7,575 nt of DNA from Paludibacteraceae bacterium (GTDB taxonomy: Bacteria > Bacteroidota > Bacteroidia > Bacteroidales > Paludibacteraceae). The notes under the pieces are model-generated. The model searched no databases. It was not told where the DNA came from and saw nothing but the letters and a program-made list of their open reading frames with translations. Location: positions 1-7,575 of the forward strand of contig JAFPLG010000123.1 of the NCBI GenBank assembly GCA_017402895.1, read 5' to 3'. This document shows, in pieces, positions 1 through 4,922 of the stretch; the first letter of the stretch is position 1; each line of letters opens with the position of its first letter. The translations under genes were made by a program, and so were the position numbers.

Positions 1-1
1 G

Positions 2-163
2 ACCGATGCATTCGTCTATCTCGGACTGGAAGGAGCAGCCAAGGCAAAAGCCACGGACCTGCTCACCGGGCAGACTCGTGATATATCCTTCACCGACCAT
101 ACACCTGTCACGCTCAGCCTGGATGCATGGAAGAGCGCTATTCTCAAAATCGAAAAAGCATGA
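2..163 (+). CDS. C-terminal fragment of a probable glycosidase (all-beta tail domain)
   Basis: Only the last 53 codons lie in the window; the gene begins upstream. The fragment runs from TDAFVYLGLEG through ATDLLTGQ to LDAWKSAILKIEKA and ends at TGA 161-163. Alternating hydrophobic strands and a phrase of the type 'D-L-L-T-G-Q ... V-T-L-S-L ... A-I-L-K-I' are common in the small beta-sandwich that closes many bacterial glycoside hydrolases, so a carbohydrate-active enzyme is the best guess. The family cannot be named from this piece. The frame is open from base 2 without interruption. Its stop overlaps the ATG of the next gene as ATGA (160-163), which suggests translational coupling with the prenyltransferase. 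What is seen is the reading frame and the overlap; the function is inference. Confidence 0.6.
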   Translation, partial: TDAFVYLGLEGAAKAKATDLLTGQTRDISFTDHTPVTLSLDAWKSAILKIEKA

Positions 164-1152
164 GAGAAACGATTCGTGACATACTGCGACTCATCCGCTG
201 GCAGAACCTGCTCTTTCTCGCTATCCTCATGTGGGTGCTCGAGAAATGGGTCGTAGTGCCCTTGCTCTACGCCTACGGCAACGGCCTGCCCGAGGTGCTG
301 CCTCCGCTTATCCTGTGGATGCTCATCCTCAGTACGGTGCTTATCGCCGCCGGAGGATATGTCATCAACGATTATTTTGATATCAAGATCGACCGCATCA
401 ACCGTCCCGACCGCGTTATCGTGGGCGAGACGATGAGCAAACCTACGGCGATGCGTCTGAGTATCGGTCTGAGTGCCGCAGGCATCATCATGGGCGGACT
501 GGCCGCATGGCTTTGCAGCAGTTGGACGCTGGGTATCGTCATCCTGCTCACGCCTGGACTACTCTGGTTCTACTCCTCAGCCTACAAGCGTCAGTTCATC
601 ATTGGCAACCTCATCGTGGCCTTTGCCTCCGCACTGGTGCCTATGCTGCTCGGACTGGCCAACGAGGGGATGTTCCTGCCTTTCCTCCTTGAGCGTGACC
701 TCGGACCGCTCTATAGCCAGTTGCAACCCGTCGTACGGGTTATCTACGTCTGGCTCGGAGGATTCGCCCTGATGATATTCCTCTATACGTGGATTCGTGA
801 GATACTCAAGGACCTGCAGGACCAGATGGGTGACCGCGAACTCGAGTGCCGCACGCTGCCTATCAAGCTGGGCGAATTGTGGACTAAGATCATCCTTACG
901 CTGATGATTTGTCTCACGACAGGCCTCCTCTGCTGGTTCTGCTTCGGCCTGCTGCCTTTTCCGCACACATGGAGCAGTCTCAACGTGCGTTATCTGGTCT
1001 TCGGACTCATCATCCCGCTTCTCTGCGTCATGGCACTCACTTGGGCGGCACGTATCCCGTCCGACTACCGTAACGCGCAGCGTCTCATGAAGTTCGCTAT
1101 GTTCCTCGGGTTGCTCTATAGCTATGTTATCAATGCTCAACTATGCGCCTGA
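160..1152 (+). CDS. UbiA-family prenyltransferase (likely geranylgeranylglycerol-phosphate geranylgeranyltransferase type)
   Basis: Polytopic inner-membrane enzyme that transfers a polyprenyl group from its diphosphate to an acceptor. Using ATG 160 the protein has 330 residues and about eight or nine hydrophobic segments. The first Asp-rich motif is N70-D71-Y-F-D74-I-K-I-D78, followed by NRPDR. The second is in R213-E-I-L-K-D218-L-Q-D221-Q-M-G-D225. These bind Mg2+ and the diphosphate in the UbiA family. Bacteroidetes homologues of this size are usually annotated as geranylgeranylglycerol-phosphate synthases, but MenA-like or other acceptors cannot be excluded. An in-frame ATG at 127 would add 11 residues. 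I prefer 160 because it forms an ATGA overlap with the preceding stop and because family members begin just before the 'LIRWQN' segment. The end overlaps maf by 10 bases. Confidence 0.85.
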   Translation: MRETIRDILRLIRWQNLLFLAILMWVLEKWVVVPLLYAYGNGLPEVLPPLILWMLILSTVLIAAGGYVINDYFDIKIDRINRPDRVIVGETMSKPTAMRLSIGLSAAGIIMGGLAAWLCSSWTLGIVILLTPGLLWFYSSAYKRQFIIGNLIVAFASALVPMLLGLANEGMFLPFLLERDLGPLYSQLQPVVRVIYVWLGGFALMIFLYTWIREILKDLQDQMGDRELECRTLPIKLGELWTKIILTLMICLTTGLLCWFCFGLLPFPHTWSSLNVRYLVFGLIIPLLCVMALTWAARIPSDYRNAQRLMKFAMFLGLLYSYVINAQLCA

Positions 1153-1709
1153 TTCTTGGAAGTAAGTCGCCCCGCCGCAGAGAGCTGTTGGCGGGGCTTG
1201 ATATCCCTTTTAGTGTCGTCGATATCAATGCCGACGAACACTGGCCCACAGAACTCCAGGCTGGGGATATACCTTTATATATATCGCGCGCGAAGGCACA
1301 AGCCTTCGGTCAGTCCCTCGCCGACGACGAACTGCTCATCACGGCCGACACGATTGTCTGGTGCGACGGACAGATGCTCGGCAAGCCGGCCGACGAAGCC
1401 GATGCACGACGTATGCTGCGCCTCTTGAGCGGACGTACCCATCAGGTCTATACAGGCGTCACCCTTTTGTACGCCGACGGTCATTCCGACTCGTTTGTGG
1501 ATGCCACCGATGTCACGTTCCGCAGCTTGACCGATGACGAAATCGACTATTATGTGGATCGTTACCACCCGCTTGACAAAGCCGGTGCTTATGGCATCCA
1601 GGAGTGGATTGGCTACGTCGGTTGCACCGCTCTCCACGGCTCCTATTTCAACGTCATGGGCCTCCCCGTCGAACGCCTCTACGAACGGCTGAAGAAGGCT
1701 AAAGACTAA
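1143..1709 (+). CDS. maf: Maf family nucleotide pyrophosphatase (YhdE-like dTTP/UTP type)
   Basis: Cytosolic nucleoside triphosphate pyrophosphatase of 188 residues, the normal length. The family hydrolyses dTTP, UTP and some modified nucleotides to monophosphates, and has been linked to septum inhibition and pool cleaning. Family motifs are all present: the N-terminal phosphate loop S7-K-S-P-R-R12, D31-E32, the catalytic A68-D69-T70, L79-G-K81-P, the S96-G-R-T-H-Q-V-Y-T-G segment, D145-K-A-G-A-Y-G-I-Q153 and G166-S-Y-F-N-V-M-G-L-P. The GIQ and GKP forms fit the YhdE (dTTP/UTP) subgroup rather than the YceF (7-methyl-GTP) subgroup. The start overlaps the prenyltransferase by 10 bases, so the two are probably co-translated. 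The last three residues (A-K-D) and the stop fall inside a heptamer repeat (1697-1717). It is followed by a terminator shared with deoC. Confidence 0.93.
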   Translation: MRLILGSKSPRRRELLAGLDIPFSVVDINADEHWPTELQAGDIPLYISRAKAQAFGQSLADDELLITADTIVWCDGQMLGKPADEADARRMLRLLSGRTHQVYTGVTLLYADGHSDSFVDATDVTFRSLTDDEIDYYVDRYHPLDKAGAYGIQEWIGYVGCTALHGSYFNVMGLPVERLYERLKKAKD

Positions 1710-1717
1710 AGGCTAAC
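1697..1717 (+). repeat. Three tandem degenerate heptamers over the maf stop codon
   Basis: GGCTAAA, GACTAAA and GGCTAAC follow one another without gaps. The TAA of the middle unit is the maf stop (1707-1709). A second run of the same style, TGGCTGA, TAGCTAA, TAGCCAC, lies at 1814-1834 just before the terminator and can also fold (TGGCT pairs with AGCCA). Units resemble those between the minus-strand genes further right. Confidence 0.7.
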
Positions 1718-1834
1718 AGTTCCCTGAAATACTTGGGATTTTGAAAAATGCAACACGCACACTACGGTGACGTCCGCGATGGTCGCGTAATGGTCGCGAG
1801 AGTGAACTGACTATGGCTGATAGCTAATAGCCAC

Positions 1835-1872
1835 AAAAAAAATCGCACAGGAGGATATCCCGTGCGATTTTT
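1835..1872. terminator. Bidirectional intrinsic terminator between maf and deoC
   Basis: A perfect 11-bp inverted repeat, AAAAATCGCAC (1838-1848) and GTGCGATTTTT (1862-1872), encloses a 13-base loop that itself contains the palindrome GGATATCC. Read on the + strand the hairpin ends in five T; read on the minus strand it ends in eight T (A-run 1835-1842). It can therefore stop both the maf operon and the deoC operon, which converge here. Confidence 0.92.
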
Positions 1873-1890
1873 AGTATCGAGAGCCGCAGC

Positions 1891-2772
1891 TTAGAAGTGC
1901 TTGGTCTCTTTGCCTACGATGCTGGAGAGCAGGTTGTTGGCCAGACGGCTGGCGCCGAAACGGAACCACTCGTTGTTGAGCCACTCCTCGCCCAGAATCT
2001 CCTTAACCAGCGTATAGTGCTGCACAGCCTCGTCCGTGGTGCTCACACCACCGGCAGGCTTGTAACCCATCTTAACGCCCGTCTTCTCCTTCCATGCCTT
2101 TATAGCCTGGCACATCACAAACGTAGCCTCCGGCGTTGCGTTTACTGCAATCTTACCGGTGGAAGTCTTGATGAAGTCGCAACCGGCTGCCATAGCCAGA
2201 ATCGATGCCTTCCATATATTCTCAGCCGTCTGGAGCATACCGGTCTCGAGAATCACCTTAAGGTGATGCGTACCGCATACGGCCTTGAGCTCTACTATCT
2301 CGTCGTAGCACTCCTGATAACGTCCCTCCAGGAACTTACCGACGCTTAGCACGATATCTATCTCCGTAGCACCAGCCTTGAGCGCCAGAGCCGTCTCGGC
2401 AACCTTCACCTCCAGGAAACTCTGGCTACTGGGGAATACACCACTCACGCAAGCGATGTTGAATTTCGGGTCTTTGAGGGCTTTGCGAACATACTCCGCC
2501 ATAGCGGGATAAACACAAATAGCGGCTACGTTGGGCACACCCGGGAACTGGGCCTCGAAGGTATTCACAGCATTCGCCATACGCTCTACGCGCTCGATGG
2601 TATCGTCCGCGCTCAGCGTAGTGTAGTCAATCTGATGGAGGCATTGTTTCCAAACCTCTACGTTGTTGTTCTCCGCAAAATGCTTTGCTTCGATGTCAGC
2701 CACTTGAGCCTTTACTTGCTCATCGGTAAACGGGCAGGGATACTGCGCAAATAATTCTTCAAACTTGTTCAT
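1891..2772 (-). CDS. deoC: Deoxyribose-phosphate aldolase
   Basis: Class I aldolase that reversibly splits 2-deoxy-D-ribose 5-phosphate into glyceraldehyde 3-phosphate and acetaldehyde, the last step of deoxynucleoside catabolism; cytosolic TIM barrel. The protein has 293 residues, longer than the short ~220-residue type and in the range of the E. coli-like long type with an N-terminal helical extension. The Schiff-base lysine is K202 in D-F-I-K-T-S-T-G-K, matching E. coli K167. K238 in G-Y-K-P-A-G-G matches K201, and D139 in E-I-D-I-V-L matches D102. It is the last gene of the minus-strand set, 56 bases after psd, and ends 18 bases before the terminator. No Shine-Dalgarno precedes the ATG; the upstream gap is AT-rich heptamer repeat plus a small GC-rich stem. 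Pathway partners are not adjacent, so its placement looks incidental. Confidence 0.96.
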   Translation of the reverse strand: MNKFEELFAQYPCPFTDEQVKAQVADIEAKHFAENNNVEVWKQCLHQIDYTTLSADDTIERVERMANAVNTFEAQFPGVPNVAAICVYPAMAEYVRKALKDPKFNIACVSGVFPSSQSFLEVKVAETALALKAGATEIDIVLSVGKFLEGRYQECYDEIVELKAVCGTHHLKVILETGMLQTAENIWKASILAMAAGCDFIKTSTGKIAVNATPEATFVMCQAIKAWKEKTGVKMGYKPAGGVSTTDEAVQHYTLVKEILGEEWLNNEWFRFGASRLANNLLSSIVGKETKHF

Positions 2773-2777
2773 GATAT

Positions 2778-2805
2778 TATAATTTATGATTTATGATTTC
2801 AATTT
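2778..2805 (-). repeat. AT-rich heptamer array upstream of deoC
   Basis: On the minus strand four 7-base units run together: AAATTGA, AATCATA, AATCATA, AATTATA. The array ends 5 bases before the deoC ATG. AT-richness before a start codon is normal in Bacteroidetes, but the exact 7-base period is not needed for that. Confidence 0.65.
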
Positions 2806-2808
2806 TTC

Positions 2809-2828
2809 GGCTCCGGAGCCTACTCCGG
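2809..2828 (-). other. GC-rich stem-loop / palindrome after psd
   Basis: Immediately after the psd stop the minus strand can form CCGGAG-TAGG-CTCCGG (2828-2813). An overlapping 12-bp perfect palindrome, GGCTCCGGAGCC, occupies 2809-2820, so two structures compete. The minus strand continues with only five A and a few T, so this is not a standard intrinsic terminator. It may act as an mRNA 3'-end stabiliser or a weak pause site between psd and deoC. Confidence 0.45.
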
Positions 2829-3518
2829 TCACTTTTCACCTTCTTCCTTGTCTGCCAGGCGGGCAATAATCGTCTCGTTGCCGCGAACAGATTCTCCTAC
2901 CGTAACAAACACTTCTGTATCCAGCGGCAGGTACATATCTACACGCGAGCCCAACTTGATAAAGCCCAGATGGGTATTCCTGTGGCAGCGCTTGCCGGCC
3001 TTGGCATAGGTCACAATACGACGAGCCATAGCTCCGGCTATCTGGCGAACGGCGATAACCACCTTGTTGTCGGCCTCAATCACCACCAGCGAACGCTCGT
3101 TCTCGGTGCTCGACTTAGGCAACCACGCTCCTTTGTGACGCCCCTTCTGATGGGACGACTCCAGGATGGTTCCCTCGATCGGATACCAGTTGGCATGTAC
3201 GTTGAAGGGCGACATGAAGATCGACACCTGCAGTTTCTTCTCGTGGAAATACTCGTCTTCGTCCGTCGGCTCAATCACCACCACGCGTCCGTCGGCCGGG
3301 GCAATGATGAAGTTCGGATCATCCACCTCCAACACACGCACGGGGTTGCGGAAGAAATAGGTCACAAACACCAACAGCAGAGCCGTCAGCACCAGCGTGA
3401 TAGCAAACACCCAATGCGGCTGAACAAACAGGTAGATTGGCACATTGATCAAAAACAAGAGCAATACGGTTCCTACGATCAATCCGCGTCCTTCACGGTG
3501 TATTCTCGGTCGTTTCAT
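2829..3518 (-). CDS. psd: Phosphatidylserine decarboxylase proenzyme (short, PSD-A-like)
   Basis: Pyruvoyl enzyme that decarboxylates phosphatidylserine to phosphatidylethanolamine at the inner membrane. The 229-residue length is typical of the short bacterial/archaeal type. Two hydrophobic segments lie near residues 12-31 and 36-55. The conserved block A-P-A-D76-G, then F-N-V-H108-A-N and the self-cleavage site L189-G190-S191 in G-F-I-K-L-G-S-R-V-D are visible. Cleavage between G190 and S191 would give a beta chain of 190 residues and an alpha chain of 39 whose N-terminal Ser becomes the pyruvoyl group. The gene follows the SRPBCC gene after 70 bases of heptamer repeats. In many Bacteroidales psd is followed by pssA; here deoC follows instead, so the phosphatidylserine synthase must lie elsewhere (inference). 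Confidence 0.95.
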   Translation of the reverse strand: MKRPRIHREGRGLIVGTVLLLFLINVPIYLFVQPHWVFAITLVLTALLLVFVTYFFRNPVRVLEVDDPNFIIAPADGRVVVIEPTDEDEYFHEKKLQVSIFMSPFNVHANWYPIEGTILESSHQKGRHKGAWLPKSSTENERSLVVIEADNKVVIAVRQIAGAMARRIVTYAKAGKRCHRNTHLGFIKLGSRVDMYLPLDTEVFVTVGESVRGNETIIARLADKEEGEK

Positions 3519-3523
3519 AAGGA

Positions 3524-3559
3524 TATTTTACAATTTAAGGATTTACAATTTTCAATTTA
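3524..3559 (-). repeat. AT-rich heptamer array upstream of psd
   Basis: On the minus strand TAAATTG, AAAATTG and TAAATCC follow in phase, then after a one-base shift TAAATTG and TAAAATA. The array ends 5 bases before the psd ATG. It matches the style of the array before deoC, sharing AAATTG. Confidence 0.65.
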
Positions 3560-3570
3560 TTTTTCTACAA

Positions 3571-3598
3571 GCCATTCGCCAATAACCATTAGCCATTC
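3571..3598 (-). repeat. GAATGGC/TAATGGT heptamer array over the SRPBCC gene stop
   Basis: On the minus strand GAATGGC, TAATGGT, TATTGGC, GAATGGC are exactly contiguous (3598 down to 3571). The first unit encodes the last two residues (N-G) plus the third base of the preceding Thr codon. The TAA of the second is the stop codon (3589-3591). It is the same family as the seven-unit array at 4029-4077. Confidence 0.8.
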
Positions 3599-4026
3599 GT
3601 CCACTGGTTATAAGGGAATTGAGTGAGCATCTCGGCCGCATCGTCAATACCCTTCTGGATCTTCTTGTCCAGCATCATACGGAACATCATCGGTATCTCG
3701 GCCTTCAGCGTCAAGCGCACAAAACAGCTGTCACCCTCGCCCGGCTTGAGTTGAATCCAGAAATTCATCGGCATCGGCAATCCCTCCGCACCGAACTTAA
3801 TGGTATCGTCCAGGATACGCTCTACTATTAGGATACTGATCTTCTGCCCCAAACCGTCCACCTTCATGCGGATGCTGTCGGGTGTTATCTCCAGTTCCTG
3901 CACCTTGTCCTGCGGGATATGCTCACGTACCCGCTCCAGATTCTGCAGGTTGCTTAGCGACTCGTAGACCAGCGATATCGACGCCGGTATCGTACGTACT
4001 TGACTGGTATATTTTGATTCTGACAT
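3589..4026 (-). CDS. SRPBCC (START/Bet v 1-like) family protein
   Basis: A 145-residue soluble protein without signal peptide or membrane segment. The pattern is that of the helix-grip SRPBCC fold. It has an N-terminal strand (Y6-T-S-Q-V-R-T-I-P), then two short helices with the 'P-A-S-I-S-L-V-Y-E-S-L-S-N-L-Q-N-L' phrase. A run of antiparallel strands follows through about residue 110, and a long amphipathic C-terminal helix spans about 113-135. Such proteins bind a hydrophobic ligand in a central cavity; the ligand here is unknown and no catalytic residues can be named. It lies between pyrE and psd on the same strand, 48 bases after pyrE, and is presumably co-transcribed. Similar genes are often found beside pyrE in Bacteroidetes, so a nucleotide- or lipid-related role is possible but unproven. 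The extreme C-terminus is encoded by repeat sequence. Confidence 0.85.
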   Translation of the reverse strand: MSESKYTSQVRTIPASISLVYESLSNLQNLERVREHIPQDKVQELEITPDSIRMKVDGLGQKISILIVERILDDTIKFGAEGLPMPMNFWIQLKPGEGDSCFVRLTLKAEIPMMFRMMLDKKIQKGIDDAAEMLTQFPYNQWTNG

Positions 4027-4028
4027 AA

Positions 4029-4077
4029 AACTTTAGCCTTTAGCCTCTAACCATTCGCCATTAACCATTCGCCATTA
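4029..4077 (-). repeat. Seven-unit heptamer array filling the pyrE-SRPBCC gap
   Basis: Reading the minus strand from the pyrE stop, the units are TAATGGC, GAATGGT, TAATGGC, GAATGGT, TAGAGGC, TAAAGGC, TAAAGTT. There is no gap or phase slip, and the array ends two bases before the next ATG. Consensus is roughly KARWGGY. The first three bases of the array are the pyrE stop codon. Confidence 0.9.
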
Positions 4078-4713
4078 CTTATGCGCTTTCGACCAGGCAG
4101 CCGGATTGGCGTGCCACTGCTTGAGAGTCTGCAAGGTCTGCTCATCATAGCCGTACAGCGGCAGACAGCGCTCCAACTCATCATACTGCGCCAGCGACAC
4201 CAGGGGCACACCCACCTCGTTGAACTTCTTCTGAATGCCCTGCAACTGGTAGTCGAAAATCGTGACTACACCCAGCACCGTACAACCCGCCGAGCGAACG
4301 GCGTCAATCACGGGCAGAGCACTACGACCCACGCTCACCTGGTTCTCGATGATCACCACTTTCTGGCGGGGACGCAGATCACCCTCCACCTGGTTCTCCA
4401 GTCCATGCGTCTTAGGCGTAGGATGCACATATACAAAGGGCAAAGCCAACTGCTCGGCCACCAGCACACCATGGGCAATGGCGTTGGTCGCAATACCGGC
4501 TATCACGTCTGCATCGGGATACAGTTCAGCCACCAGACGTCCAAGTTCCAACTTCACGAAGTTGCGCGCCTTGGTATACGATAGTATCTTGCGGTCGTCG
4601 AGATAGACAGGCGCCTTCCATCCGTTACCCCAAGTGAGCGGGTTGTTCACCTGAATCTGGAAGGAGCGCAATTGCAACAGTTTCTCCACAACCATATGCG
4701 ATAATTCGTTCAT
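4075..4713 (-). CDS. pyrE: Orotate phosphoribosyltransferase, diverged at the PRPP site
   Basis: Family role: joins orotate and PRPP to give orotidine 5'-monophosphate in pyrimidine synthesis; cytosolic dimer. At 212 residues the protein is full length and colinear with Bacteroidetes PyrE. It keeps the N-terminal P-L-T-W-G-N-G-W-K-A-P-V-Y block, A-G-I-A-T-N-A-I-A-H-G near 72-82, the loop P100-K101-T-H103-G, and the hydrophobic strand V119-V-I-I. Several positions expected for substrate binding differ. The PRPP signature reads E123-N124-Q-V-S-V128-G-R130-S instead of acidic-acidic...T-G-G/x-S. H97 stands where the catalytic loop normally has Arg. N77 replaces Gly in A-T-G, and N30 replaces Ser. 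Activity is therefore uncertain, though synteny with the SRPBCC gene suggests this is the resident pyrE. A consensus promoter lies 30 bases upstream; no leader attenuator is visible. Confidence 0.85.
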   Translation of the reverse strand: MNELSHMVVEKLLQLRSFQIQVNNPLTWGNGWKAPVYLDDRKILSYTKARNFVKLELGRLVAELYPDADVIAGIATNAIAHGVLVAEQLALPFVYVHPTPKTHGLENQVEGDLRPRQKVVIIENQVSVGRSALPVIDAVRSAGCTVLGVVTIFDYQLQGIQKKFNEVGVPLVSLAQYDELERCLPLYGYDEQTLQTLKQWHANPAAWSKAHK

Positions 4714-4742
4714 AGCCTACTCATGCAATATCATTCAGGCTG

Positions 4743-4774
4743 CAAATATACTGCTTTTTTTGCACATATGCAAG
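4743..4774 (-). promoter_or_regulatory. Bacteroidetes-type promoter for pyrE-SRPBCC-psd-deoC
   Basis: On the minus strand the -7 box is TATATTTG (4750-4743), a full match to TAnnTTTG. The -33 box is CTTG (4774-4771), one off TTTG, and the spacing is 20 bases. A start near 4736 would leave about 20 bases of leader before the pyrE ATG. Between the boxes sits an inverted repeat, TTGCA-CATA-TGCAA (4760-4773), which could be an operator. I found no comparable promoter in the later gaps, so the four genes may share this one. Confidence 0.75.
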
Positions 4775-4782
4775 CGCAAGAG

Positions 4783-4802
4783 CGTTTTTTTCTAAAAAAA
4801 CG
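4783..4802. repeat. Perfect A/T-tract inverted repeat between divergent promoters
   Basis: CGTTTTTTT (4783-4791), two bases, then AAAAAAACG (4794-4802). It lies just upstream of both -33 boxes, 8 bases from the pyrE one and 9 from the lipoprotein one. A-tracts in this place bend DNA and can act as UP-like elements. It could also act as a terminator for stray transcription, but no gene ends here. Confidence 0.6.
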
Positions 4803-4811
4803 ACAGAATTA

Positions 4812-4843
4812 TTTGCCCATGTGCGAAATTTGTTGTACCTTTG
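4812..4843 (+). promoter_or_regulatory. Strong Bacteroidetes-type promoter for the lipoprotein operon
   Basis: TTTG (4812-4815), 20 bases, TACCTTTG (4836-4843): both boxes match the Bacteroidetes consensus exactly. Transcription should start near 4850, giving a leader of about 70 bases that is A-rich, contains a small TACG-AAAAA-CGTA stem (4864-4876), and has no Shine-Dalgarno. An AT-rich leader without SD is typical of highly translated Bacteroidetes genes. Confidence 0.85.
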
Positions 4844-4922
4844 CATGCTGATAAGTGTGCACATACGAAAAACGTAAGCATAAAAACAGACAAAATTATA
4901 AATTTCATTAACAAACAAAAGC

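Noticed and set aside
127..162. Upstream ATG (127) as the prenyltransferase start
   Set aside because: It would lengthen the overlap with the preceding gene to 37 bases and add a charged tail not expected in the family; ATG 160 gives an ATGA junction.
577..1140. 187-codon minus-strand open frame inside the prenyltransferase gene
   Set aside because: Shadow of the sense codons of a membrane protein: charged, His/Glu-rich, no motif.
1721..1742. TCCC...GGGA followed by TTTT as a first maf terminator
   Set aside because: Only a 4-bp stem with a 10-base loop; the 11-bp stem at 1838-1872 is a far better terminator.
1748..1810. 20-codon + strand open frame after maf
   Set aside because: Too short to judge, no initiation signal, and its codons include an internal direct repeat; treated as intergenic sequence.
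2793..3626. 277-codon + strand open frame over psd and its flanks
   Set aside because: It is antisense to psd, which has its complete cleavage site and catalytic motifs, and it runs through intergenic repeats; the translation shows no family pattern.
1891..4713. The pyrE-SRPBCC-psd-deoC set as one new pathway
   Set aside because: The known enzymes act in unrelated pathways (pyrimidine synthesis, phospholipid synthesis, deoxynucleoside catabolism); shared strand and promoter do not by themselves indicate a joint system.
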